The position numbers and the translations under genes are program-made. From Megachile rotundata (lineage: Eukaryota > Arthropoda > Insecta > Hymenoptera > Megachilidae), in NCBI RefSeq assembly GCF_050947335.1, contig NW_027474105.1, positions 1 through 64,000 on the forward strand: a stretch of DNA of 64,000 nucleotides, read 5' to 3'. The notes under the pieces were generated by a model. That model was not told the origin of the DNA. It saw only the letters and a list, made by a program, of their open reading frames with translations, and did no database searches. This document shows, piece by piece, positions 14,603 through 27,378 of the stretch. Positions within the stretch are counted from its first letter, which is position 1, and each line of letters opens with the position of its first letter.

Positions 14603-15180
14603 AATTGTCGTTCTATCGATCATATAAGCATAATATGGCTAATAATATGTGTTAGATTGATAATAATGAGAGTAACAAGTATAGTAATTGTCGTTCAATC
14701 GATCATATAAGCATAATATGTCTAATAATATGAGTTAGATTGATAAAAGTAAGAGTAATATGTATAGTAATTGCTATTCTATCGATCATATAAGCATAAT
14801 ATGGCTAATAATATGAGTTAGATTGATAATAATGAGAGGAACACGTTTAGAAATTCTCGTTCAATCGATCATATAAGCATAATATGGCTAATAATATGAG
14901 TTAGATTGATAATAATAAGAGTTATAAGTATAGTAATTGAGGTTCAATCGATCATATAAGCATAATATGACTAATAATATGAGTTAGTTTGATAAAAGTA
15001 AGAGTAATATGTATAGTAATTGCTATTCTATCGATAATATAAGCAAAATATGGCAAATAATATGAGTTAGATTGATAATAGTAAGAGTAATAAGTATAGT
15101 AATTGTCGTTATATCGATCATATCTGCATAATATGGTTAATAATATGAGTTAGATTGATAATAAGAGTAGTGAGTATAGT
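14603..15180. repeat. Block Z, partial third copy and 10-monomer duplication
   Basis: Block Z restarts at 14603 and runs to about 14937. There it jumps to the word AATTGAGGTTC with ATATGACTAAT, which is a copy of 14107 onward, offset 827 (10 monomers less 3 bases). That second part ends with a third example of the 80-bp monomer at 15101-15180. The jump is in register. Confidence 0.8.
15101..15180. repeat. 80-bp variant monomer
   Basis: This is the third copy of the TAA-deleted monomer, here with one extra substitution (GTAGTGAG for GTAATGAG). Its neighbours match 14274-14353, so it was carried here by the 10-monomer duplication. Confidence 0.92.
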
Positions 15181-17134
15181 AATTGTCGTTCTATCGATAA
15201 TATAAGCAAAATATGGCTAATAATATGAGTTAGATTGATAATAGTAAGAGTAATAAGTATAGTAATTGTCGTTCAATCGATCATATAAGCATAATATGGC
15301 TAATAATATGAGTTAGATTGATAATAATAAGAGTAACAAGTATAGTAATTGTCGTTCTATCGATAATATAAGCATAATATGGCTAATAATATGAGTTAGA
15401 TTGGTAATAATAAGAGTAATAAGTACAGTAATCCTCGTTCAATCGATCATATAAGCATAATATGGCTAATAATATGAGTTAGATTGATAATAGCAAGAGT
15501 AATAAGTATAGTAATTGTCGTTCTATCGATCATATCTGCATAATATGGTTAATAATATGAGTTAGATTGATAATAATAAGAGTAATGAGTATAGTAATTG
15601 TCGTCCTATCGATCATATCCACATAATATGGCCAATGATATGAGTTAGATTGATAATAATAAGAGTAACAAGTATAGTAATTGTCGTTCTATCGATAATA
15701 TAAGCATAATATGGCTAATAGTATGAGTTAGATTGATAATAATAAGAGTAATAAGCACAGTAATCCTCGTTCAATCGATCATATAAGCATAATATGTCTA
15801 ATAATATGAGTTAGATTGATAAAAGTAAGAGTAATATGTATAGTAATTGCTATTCTATCGATCATATAAGCATAATATGGCTAATAATATGAGTTAGATT
15901 GATAATAATGAGAGTAACAGGTTCAGAAATTGTCGTTCAATCGATCTTATAAGCATAATATGGCTAATAATATGAGTTAGATTAATAATAATAAGAGTAA
16001 CAAGTATAGTAATAGTCGTTCTATTGATAATATAAGCATAATATGGCTAATAATATGAGTGGGATTGATAATAATAAGAGTAACATGTATAGTAATTGTC
16101 GTTCTATCGATAATATAAGCAAAATATGGCTAATAATATGAGTTAGATTGATAATAGTAAGAGTAATAAGTATAGTAATTGTCGTTCAATCGGTCATATA
16201 AGCATAATATGGCTAATAATACGAGTTAGATTAATAATAATAAGAGTAACAAGTATAGTAATTGTCGTTCTATCGATAATTTAAGCATAATATGGCTAAT
16301 AATATGAGCTACATTGGTAATAATAAGAGTAATAAGTACAGTAATCCTCGTTGAATCGATCATATAAGCATAATATGGCTAATAATATGAGTTAGATTAA
16401 TAATAATAAGAGTAACAAGTATAGTAATAGTCGTTATATTGATAATATAAGCATAATATGGCTAATAATATGAGTGGGATTGATAATAGTAAGAGTAATA
16501 AGTATAGTAATTGTCGTTCTATCGATAATATAAGCAAAATATGGCTAATAATATGAGTTAGATTGATAATAGTAAGAGTAATAAGTATAGGAATGTCGTT
16601 ATATCGATCATATCTGCATAATATGGTTAATAATATGAGTTAGATTGATAATAATAAGAGTAATGAGTATAGTAATTGTCATTCTATCGATCATATAAGC
16701 ATAATATGGCTAATGATATGAGTTAGATTGATAATAATAACAGTAATAAGAATAGTAATTGTCATTCTATCGATCATATAAGCATAATATGGCTAATAAT
16801 ATGAGTTAGATTGATAACAATAACAATAATAAGTATAGTAATTGTCGTTCTATCGATCATATAAGCATAATATGGCTAATAATATGTGTTAGATTGATAA
16901 TAATGAGAGTAACAAGTATAGTAATTGTCGTTCAATCGATCATATAAGCATAATATGTCTAATAATATGAGTTAGATTGATAAAAGTAAGAGTAATATGT
17001 ATAGTAATTGCTATTCTATCGATCATATAAGCATAATATGGCTAATAATATGAGTTAGATTGATAATAATGAGAGGAACACGTTTAGAAATTCTCGTTCA
17101 ATCGATCATATAAGCATAATATGGCTAATAATAT
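15181..17134. repeat. Mosaic satellite segment
   Basis: Mixed monomer order. Words present include CCTCGTTC, TATCTGC, TATCCAC, AGTGGGATTG and the GTGTTAG word near 16886. A single-base deletion is present at 16592. Nothing but satellite is seen. Confidence 0.8.
16592..16673. repeat. 82-bp variant monomer
   Basis: The monomer opens AATGTCGTT in place of AATTGTCGTT, a one-base deletion in the TT of unit positions 3-4. It is the only monomer with this change in the window, so the event was not copied within it. Confidence 0.92.
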
Positions 17135-17632
17135 GAGTTAGATTGATAATAATAAGAGTTATAAGTATAGTAATTGTCGTTCTATCGATAATATAAGCAA
17201 AATACGGCAAATAATATGAGTTAGATTGATAATAGTAAGAGTAATAAGTATAGGAATTGTCGTTATATCGATCATATCTGCATAATATGGTTAATAATAT
17301 GAGTTAGATTGATAATAATAAGAGTAACAAGTATAGTAATTGTCGTTCAATCGATAATTTAAGCATAATATGGCTAATAATATGAGTTAGATTGATAATA
17401 ATAAGAGTTATAAGTATAGTAATTGTCGTTCTATCGATAATATAAGCAAAATATGGCAAATAATATGAGTTAGATTGATAATAGTAAGAGTAATAAGTAT
17501 AGGAATTGTCGTTATATCGATCATATCTGCATAATATGGTTAATAATATGAGTTAGATTGATAATAATAAGAGTAACAAGTATAGTAATTGTCGTTCAAT
17601 CGATAATTTAAGCATAATATGGCTAATAATAT
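17135..17632. repeat. 3-monomer tandem duplication
   Basis: The trimer with GAGTTATAAG, then GTATAGGAATTG with TATATCG, then CAATCGATAATTTAAGC occurs twice in a row, with GAGTTATAAG at 17156 and 17405, a spacing of 249. One difference is ATACGGC against ATATGGC. This is one of the shortest and clearest in-register duplications in the window. Confidence 0.85.
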
Positions 17633-17684
17633 GAGTTAGATTGGTAATAATAAGAGTAATAAGTACAGTAATCCTCGTTCAATG

Positions 17685-18853
17685 GATCATATCCACATAA
17701 TATGGCCAATAATATGAGTTAGATTGATAATAATAAGAGTAACAAGTATAGTAATTGTCGTTCTATCGATAATATAAGCATAATATGGCTAATATTATGA
17801 GTTAGATTGATAATAATAAGAGTAACAAGTATAGTAATTGTCATTCTATCGATCATATAAGCATAATATGGCTAATAATATGAGTTAGATTGATAATAAT
17901 AACAGTAATAAGAATAGTAATTGTCATTCTATCGATCATATAAGCATAATATGGCTAATAATATGAGTTAGATTGATAACAATAACAATAATAAGTATAG
18001 TAATTGTCGTTCTATCGATCATATAAGCATAATATGGCTAATAATATGTGTTAAATTGATAATAATGAGAGTAACAAGTATAGTAATTGTCGTTCAATCG
18101 ATCATATAAGCATAATATGTCTAATAATACGAGTTAGATTGATAAAAGTAAGAGTAATATGTATAGTAATTGCTATTCTATCGATCATATAAGCATAATA
18201 TGGCTAATAATATGAGTTAGATTGATAATAATGAGAGGAACACGTTTAGAAATTGTCGTTCAATCGATCATATAAGCATAATATGGCTAATAATATGAGT
18301 TAGATTGATAATAGTAAGAGGAATAAGTATAGTAATTGTCATTCTATCGATCATATAAGCATAATATGGCTAATAATATGAGTAGGATTGATAATAATAA
18401 GAGTAACATGTATAGTAATTGTCGTTCTATCGATAATATAAGCAAAATATGGCTAATAATATGAGTTAGATTGATAATAGTAAGAGTAATAAGTATAGTA
18501 ATTGTCGTTCTATCGATAATATAAGCAAAATATGGCTAATAATATGAGTTAGATTGATAATAGTAAGAGTAATAAGTATAGGAATTGTCGTTATATCGAT
18601 CATATCTGCATAATATGGTTAATAATATGAGTTAGATTGATAATAATAAGAGTAATGAGTATAGTAATTGTCGTTCTATCGATAATATAAGCAAAATATG
18701 GCTAATAATATGAGTTAGATTGATAATAGTAAGAGTAATAAGTATAGTAATTGTCGTTCAATCGATCATATAAGCATAATATGGCTAATAATATGAGTTA
18801 GATTGATAATAGTAAGAGGAATAAGTATAGTAATTGTCATTCTATCGATCATA
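17685..18853. repeat. 18-monomer duplication, copy 1
   Basis: This stretch matches 19178-20346 at an offset of 1493, which is 18 monomers less the one base missing from the monomer at 18915. The rare form GGCTAATATTATGAG near 17788 recurs near 19281 and again near 24675, so part of the word was copied a third time. Confidence 0.85.
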
Positions 18854-18914
18854 TGAGCATAATATGGCTAATAATATGAGTTAGATTCATAATAATGAGA
18901 GTAACAAGTATAGT

Positions 18915-18996
18915 AATTGACGTTCAATCGATCATATAAGCATAATATGGCTAATAATATGAGTTAGATTGATATAGCAAGAGTAATAAGTATAGT
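18915..18996. repeat. 82-bp variant monomer
   Basis: The monomer reads GATTGATATAGCAAG where related ones read GATTGATAATAGCAAG, a one-base deletion. The identical deletion in the same word occurs at 21653-21734. Confidence 0.92.
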
Positions 18997-19177
18997 AATT
19001 GTCGTTCTATCGATCATATCTGCATAATATGGTTAATAATATGAGTAAGATTGATAATAATAAGAGTAACAAGTATAGTCATTGTCGTTCTATCGATAAT
19101 ATAAGCATAATATGCCTAATAGTATGAGTTAGATTGATAATAATAAGAGTAATGAGTATAGTAATTGTCGTCCTATC

Positions 19178-20346
19178 GATCATATCCACATAATATGGCC
19201 AATAATATGAGTTAGATTGATAATAATAAGAGTAACAAGTATAGTAATTGTCGTTCTATCGATAATATAAGCATAATATGGCTAATATTATGAGTTAGAT
19301 TGATAATAATAAGAGTAACAAGTATAGTAATTGTCATTCTATCGATCATATAAGCATAATATGGCTAATAATATGAGTTAGATTGATAATAATAACAGTA
19401 ATAAGAATAGTAATTGTCATTCTATCGATCATATAAGCATAATATGGCTAATAATATGAGTTAGATTGATAACAATAACAATAATAAGTATAGTAATTGT
19501 CGTTCTATCGATCATATAAGCATAATATGGCAAATAATATGTGTTAAATTGATAATAATGAGAGTAACAAGTATAGTAATTGTCGTTCAATCGATCATAT
19601 AAGCATAATATGTCTAATAATATGAGTTAGATTGATAAAAGTAAGAGTAATATGTATAGTAATTGCTATTCTATCGATCATATAAGCATAATATGGCTAA
19701 TAATATGAGTTAGATTGATAATAATGAGAGGAACACGTTTAGAAATTGTCGTTCAATCGATCATATAAGCATAATATGGCCAATAATATGAGTTAGATTG
19801 ATAATAGTAAGAGGAATAAGTATAGTAATTGTCATTCTATCGATCATATAAGCATAATATGGCTAATAATATGAGTAGGATTGATAATAATAAGAGTAAC
19901 ATGTATAGTAATTGTCGTTCTATCGATAATATAAGCAAAATATGGCTAATAATATGAGTTAGATTGATAATAGTAAGAGTAATAAGTATAGTAATTGTCG
20001 TTCTATCGATAATATAAGCAAAATATGGCTAATAATATGAGTTAGATTGATAATAGTAAGAGTAATAAGTATAGGAATTGTCGTTATATCGATCATATCT
20101 GCATAATATGGTTAATAATATGAGTTAGATTGATAATAATAAGAGTAATGAGTATAGTAATTGTCGTTCTATCGATAATATAAGCAAAATATGGCTAATA
20201 ATATGAGTTAGATTGATAATAGTAAGAGTAATAAGTATAGTAATTGTCGTTCAATCGATCATATAAGCATAATATGGCTAATAATATGAGTTAGATTGAT
20301 AATAGTAAGAGGAATAAGTATAGTAATTGTCATTCTATCGATCATA
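19178..20346. repeat. 18-monomer duplication, copy 2
   Basis: This is the second copy of 17685-18853. It ends where GATCATATAAGC replaces GATCATATGAGC of copy 1. Part of the same word (AATAATGAGAGTAACAAG onward) is present again from about 21794, 3733 bases from 18061, which fits 45 monomers less two known single-base losses. Confidence 0.85.
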
Positions 20347-23152
20347 TAAGCATAATATGGCTAATAATATGAGTTAGATTGATAATAATAAGAGTAATGA
20401 GTATAGTAATTGTCGTCCAATCGATCATATCCACATAATATGGCCAATAATATGAGTTAGATTGATAATAATAAGAGTAACAAGTATAGTAATTGTCGTT
20501 CTATCGATAATATAAGCATAATATGGCTAATAGTATGAGTTAGATTGATAATAATAAGAGTAACAAGTATAGTAATTGTCATTCTATCGATCATATAAGC
20601 ATAATATGGCTAATAATATGAGTTAGATTGATAATAATAACAGTAATAAGAATAGTAATTGTCATTCTATCGATCATATAAGCATAATATGGCTAATAAT
20701 ATGAGTTAGATTGATAACAATAACAATAATAAGTATAGTAATTATCGTTCTATCGATCATATAAGCATAATATGGATAATAATATGAGTTAGATTAATAA
20801 TAATAAGAGTAATAAGTATAGTAATTGTCGTTCTATCGATCATATAAGCATAATATGGCTAATAATATGAGTTAGATTGATAATAATGAGAGAAACAAGT
20901 ATAGAAATTGTCGTTCAATCGATCATATAAGCATAATATGGCTAATAATATGAGTTAGATTGATAATAATAAGAGTAACAAGTATAGTAATTGTCGTTCT
21001 ATCGATAATTTAAGCATAATATGGCTAATAATATGAGTTAGATTAATAATAATAAGAGTAACAAGTATAGTAATAGTCGTTCCATTGATAATATAAGCAT
21101 AATATGGCTAATAATATGAGTGGGATTGATAATAATAAGAGTAACATGTATAGTAATTGTCGTTCTATCGATAATGTAAGCAAAATATGGCTAATAATAT
21201 GAGTTAGATTGATAATAGTAAGAGTAATAAGTATAGTAATTGTCGTTCTATCGATAATATAAGCAAAATATGGCTAATAATATGAGTTAGATTGATAATA
21301 GTAAGATTAATAAGTATAGGAATTGTCGTTATATCGATCATATCTGCATAATATGGTTAATAATATGAGTTAGATTGATAATAATAAGAGTAATGAGTAT
21401 AGTAATTGTCGTCCTATCGATCATATCCACATAATATGGCCAATAATATGAGTTAGATTGATAATAATAAGAGTAACAAGTATAGTAATTGTCGTTCTAT
21501 CGATAATATAAGCATAATATGGCTAATAATATGAGTTAGATTGATAATAGTAAGAGGAATAAGTATAGTAATTGTCATTCTATCGATCATATGAGCATAA
21601 TATGGCTAATAATATGAGTTAGATTCATAATAATGAGAGTAACAAGTATAGTAATTGACGTTCAATCGATCATATAAGCATAATATGGCTAATAATATGA
21701 GTTAGATTGATATAGCAAGAGTAATAAGTATAGTAATTGTCGTTCTATCGATCATATCTGCATAATATGGTTAATAATATGAGTAAGATTGATAATAATG
21801 AGAGTAACAAGTATAGTAATTGTCGTTCAATCGATCATATAAGCATAATATGTCTAATAATATGAGTTAGATTGATAAAAGTAAGAGTAATATGTATAGT
21901 AATTGCTATTCTATCGATCATATAAGCATAATATGGCTAATAATATGAGTTAGATTGATAATAATGAGAGGAACACGTTTAGAAATTGTCGTTCAATCGA
22001 TCATATAAGCATAATATGGCTAATAATATGAGTTAGATTGATAATAGTAAGAGGAATAAGTATAGTAATTGTCATTCTATCGATCATATAAGCATAATAT
22101 GGCTAATAATATGAGTAGGATTGATAATAATAAGAGTAACATGTATAGTAATTGTCGTTCTATCGATAATATAAGCAAAATATGGCTAATAATATGAGTT
22201 AGATTGATAATAGTAAGAGAAATAAGTATAGTAATTGTCGTTCTATCGATAATATAAGCAAAATATGGCTAATAATATGAGTTAGATTGATAATAGTAAG
22301 AGTAATAAGTATAGGAATTGTCGTTATATCGATCATATCTGCATAATATGGTTAATAATATGAGTTAGATTGATAATAATAAGAGTAATGAGTATAGTAA
22401 TTGTCGTTCTATCGATAATATAAGCAAAATATGGCTAATAATATGAGTTAGATTGATAATAGTAAGAGTAATAAGTATAGTAATTGTCGTTCAATCGATC
22501 ATATAAGCATAATATGGCTAATAATATGAGTTAGATTGATAATAGTAAGAGGAATAAGTATAGTAATTGTCATTCTATCGATCATATAAGCATAATATGG
22601 CTAATAATATGAGTTAGATTGATAACAATAACAATAATAAGTATAGTAATTGTCGTTCTAACGATCATATAAGCATAATATGGATAATAATATGAGTTAG
22701 ATTAATAATAATAAGAGTAATAAGTATAGTAATTGTCGTTCTATCGATCATATAAGCATAATATGGCTAATAATATGAGTTAGATTGATAATAATGAGAG
22801 TAACAAGTATAGAAATTGTCGTTCAATCGATCATATAAGCATAATATGGCTAATAATATGAGTTAGATTGATAATAATAAGAGTAACAAGTATAGTAATT
22901 GTCGTTCTATCGATAATTTAAGCATAATATGGCTAATAATATGAGTTAGATTAATAATAATAAGAGTAACAAGTATAGTAATAGTCGTTCTATTGATAAT
23001 ATAAGCATAATATGGCTAATAACATGAGTGGGATTGATAATAATAAGAGTAACATGTATAGTAATTGTCGTTCTATCGATAATATAAGCAAAATATGGCT
23101 AATAATATGAGTTAGATTGATAATAGTAAGAGTAATAAGTATAGTAATTGTC
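20347..23152. repeat. Mosaic satellite segment with a 23-monomer duplication
   Basis: The word with ATATGGATAATAATATG and ATTAATAATAATAAGAG near 20773 recurs near 22681. The spacing is 1908, or 23 monomers less the one base missing at 21653-21734. The copies cover about 20730-21390 and 22640-23295. The stretch 21590-21790 repeats 18850-19050 at an offset of 2738 (33 monomers less 1). No other sequence is present. Confidence 0.8.
21653..21734. repeat. 82-bp variant monomer
   Basis: This is the second copy of the GATATAGCAAG single-base deletion seen at 18915-18996, with the same upstream words (ATATGAGC and AATTGACGTTC). It is a marker that the two segments share descent. Confidence 0.92.
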
Positions 23153-24150
23153 GTTCTATCGATAATATAAGCAAAATATGGCTAATAATATGAGTTAGAT
23201 TGATAATAGTAAGATTAATAAGTATAGGAATTGTCGTTATATCGATCATATCTGCATAATATGGTTAATAATATGAGTTAGATTGATAAAAATAAGAGTA
23301 ATGAGTATAGTAATTGTCGTTCTATCGATAATATAAGCAAAATATGGCTAATAATATGAGTTAGATTGATAATAGTAAGAGTAATAAGTATAGTAATTGT
23401 CGTTCAATCGATCATATAAGCATAATATGGCTAATAATATGAGTTAGATTGATAATAGTAAGAGGAATAAGTATAGTAATTGTCATTCTATCGATCATAT
23501 GAGCATAATATGGCTAATAATATGAGTTAGATTCATAATAATGAGAGTAACAAGTATAGTAATTGACGTTCAATCGATCATATAAGCATAATATGGCTAA
23601 TAATATGAGTTAGATTGATAAAAGTAAGAGCAATATGTATAGTAATTACTATTCTATCGATAATATAAGCAAAATATGGCTAATAATATGAGTTAGATTG
23701 ATAATAGTAAGATTAATAAGTATAGGAATTGTCGTTATATCGATCATATCTGCATAATATGGTTAATAATATGAGTTAGATTGATAATAATAAGAGTAAT
23801 GAGTATAGTAATTGTCGTTCTATCGATAATATAAGCAAAATATGGCTAATAATATGAGTTAGATTGATAATAGTAAGAGTAATAAGTATAGTAATTGTCG
23901 TTCAATCGATCATATAAGCATAATATGGCTAATAATATGAGTTAGATTGATAATAGTAAGAGGAATAAGTATAGTAATTGTCATTCTATCGATCATATGA
24001 GCATAATATGGCTAATAATATGAGTTAGATTCATAATAATGAGAGTAACAAGTATAGTAATTGACGTTCAATCGATCATATAAGCATAATATGGCTAATA
24101 ATATGAGTTAGATTGATAAAAGTAAGAGCAATATGTATAGTAATTACTAT
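23153..24150. repeat. 6-monomer tandem duplication
   Basis: Two 498-bp units lie in tandem. AAGATTAATA occurs at 23211 and 23709, and the rare AAAGTAAGAGCAATATG with TTACTATTC occurs at about 23621 and 24119. The match fades just after 24165, where GGCAAAT replaces GGCTAAT. Confidence 0.85.
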
Positions 24151-27100
24151 TCTATCGATAATATAAGCAAAATATGGCAAATAATATGAGTTAGATTGAT
24201 AATAGTAAGAGTAATAAGTATAGTAATTGTCGTTATACCGATCATATCTGCATAATATGGTTAATAATATGAGTTAGATTGATAATAATAAGAGTAATGA
24301 GTATAGTAATTGTCGTTCTATCGATAATATAAGCAAAATATGGCTAATAATATGAGTTAGATTGATAATAGTAAGAGTAATAAGTATAGTAATTGTCGTT
24401 CAATCGATCATATAAGCATAATATGGCTAATAATATGAGTTAGATTGATAATAGTAAGAGGAATAAGTATAGTAATTGTCATTCTATCGATCATATAAGC
24501 ATAATATGGCTAATAATATGAGTTAGATTGATAATAATAAGAGTAATGAGTATAGTAATTGTCGTCCTATCGATCATATCCACATAATATGGCCAATAAT
24601 ATGAGTTAGATTGATAATAATAAGAGTAACAAGTATAGTAATTGTCGTTCTATCGATAATATAAGCATAATATGGCTAATATTATGAGTTAGATTGATAA
24701 TAATAAGAGTAACAAGTATAGTAATTGTCATTCTATCGATCATATAAGCATAATATGGCTAATAATATGAGTTAGATTGATAACAATAACAATAATAAGT
24801 ATAGTAATTGTCGTTCTATCGATCATATAAGCATAATATGGCTAATAATATGTGTTAGATTGATAATAATGAGAGTAACAAGTATAGTAATTGTCGTTCA
24901 ATCGATCATATAAGCATAATATGTCTAATAATATGAGTTAGATTGATAAAAGTAAGAGTAATATGTATAGTAATTGCTATTCTATCGATCATATAAGCAT
25001 AATATGGCTAATAATATGAGTTAGATTGATAATAATGAGAGGAACACGTTTAGAAATTGTCATTCAATCGATCATATAAGCATAATATGGCTAATAATAT
25101 GAGTTAGATTGATAATAATAAGAGTTATAAGTATAGTAATTGTCGTTCTATCGATCACATAAGCATAATATGGCTAATAATATGATTTGGATTAATAATA
25201 ATAAGAGTAACAAGTATAGTAATAGTCGTTCTATCGATAATATAAGCATAATATGGCTAATAATATGAGTGGGATTGATAATAATAAGAGTAACATGTAT
25301 AGTAATTGTCGTTCTATCGATAATATAAGCAAAATATGGCTAATAATATGAGTTAGATTGATAATAGTAAGAGTAATAAGTATAGTAATCGTCGTTCTAT
25401 CGATAATATAAGCAAAATATGGCTAATAATATGAGTTAGATTGATAATAGTAAGATTAATAAGTATAGGAATTGTCGTTATATCGATCATATCTGCATAA
25501 TATGGTTAATAATATGAGTTAGATTGATAATAATAAGAGTAATGAGTATAGTAATTGTCGTTCTATCGATAATATAAGCAAAATATGGCTAATAATATGA
25601 GTTAGATTGATAATAGTAAGAGTAATATGTATTGTAATTGTCGTTCAATCGATCATATAAGCATAATATGGCTAATAATATGAGTTAGATTGATAATAGT
25701 AAGAGGAATAAGTATAGTAATTGTCGTTCTATCGATCATATAAGCATAATATGGCTAATAATATGAGTTAGATTAATAACAATGAGAGTAACACGTATAG
25801 TAATTGTCGCTCAATCGATCATATAAGCATAATATGGCTAATAATATGAGTTAGATTGATAAAAGTAAGAGTAATATGTATAGTAATTGTCATTCTATCG
25901 ATCATATAAGCATAATATGGCCAATAATATGAGTTAGATTGATAATAATGAGAGTAACAGGTTTAGAAATTGTCGTTCAATCGATCATATATACATAATA
26001 TGGCTAATAATATGAGTTAGATTGATAATAATAAGAGTAACAAGTATAGTAATTGTCGTTCTATCGATAATATAAGCATAATATGGCTAATAATATGAGT
26101 TAGATTGGTAATAATAAGAGTAATAAGTACAGTAATCCTCGTTCAATCGATCATATAAGCATAATATGGCCAATAATATGAGTTCGATTGATAATAATAA
26201 CAGTAATAAGTATAGTAATTGTCGTTCAATCGATCATATCAGCATTATATGGTTAATAATATGAGTTAGATTGATAATAATAAGAGTAATGAGTATAGTA
26301 ATTGTCGTCCTATCGATCATATCCACATAATATGGCCAATAATATGAGTTAGATTGATAATAATAAGAGTAATAAGTATAGTAATTGTCGTTCTATCGAT
26401 CAAATAAGCATAATATGGCTAATAATATGAGTTAGATTGATAATAATGAGAGTAACAAGTATAGTAATTTTCGTTCTATCGATCATATAAGCATAATATG
26501 GCTAATAATATGAGTTAGATTGATAATAATAAGAGTAATAAGTATAGTAATTGTCGTTCTATCGATCTTATAAGCATAATATGGCTAATAATATGAGTTA
26601 GATTGATATTAATAAGAGTTATAAGTATAGTAATTGTCGTTCTATCGATAATATAAGCATAATATGGCTAATAATATGAGTTAGATTGATAATAATAACA
26701 GTAATAAGTATAGTAATTGTCGTTCAATCGATCATATAAGCATAATATGGCTAATAATATGAGTTAGATTGATAATAATAAGAGTAATAAGTATAGTAAT
26801 TGTCGTTCTATCGATCATATAAGCATAATATGGCTAATAATATGAGTTAGATTGATAACAATGAGAGTAACACGTATAGTAATTGTCGTTCAATCGATCA
26901 TATAAGCATAATATGGCTAATAATATGAGTTAGATTGATAAAAGTAAGAGTAATATGTATAGTAATTGTCATTCTATCGATCATATAAGCATAATATGGC
27001 CAATAATATGAGTTAGATTGATAATAATTCGAGTAACAGGTTTAGAAATTGTCGTTCAATCGATCATATATACATAATATGGCTAATAATATGAGTTAGA

Positions 27101-27378
27101 TTGATAATAATAAGAGTAACAAGTATAGTAATTGTCGTTCTATCGATAATATAAGCATAATATGGCTAATAATATGAGTTAGATTGATAAAAGTAAGAGT
27201 AATATGTATAGTAATTGCTATTCTATCGATCATATAAGCATAATATGGCTAATAATATGAGTTACATTGATAATAATGAGAGGAACACGTTTAGAAATTG
27301 TCGTTCAATCGATCATATAAGCATAATATGGCTAATAATATGAGTTAGATTGATAATAATAAGAGTTATAAGTATAGT
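24151..27378. repeat. Mosaic satellite segment with a 13-monomer duplication
   Basis: Mixed monomers. The word AACAATGAGAGTAACACG, followed by the AAAAGTAAGAG and TATATACATAATATGG monomers, occurs near 25778 and 26857, a spacing of 1079 (13 monomers). The first of these, with ATTAATAACAATG and GTCGCTCAATCG, recurs at about 28351, 2573 bases (31 monomers) on. The segment near 24530-25080 repeats part of 19178-20346. Confidence 0.8.
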
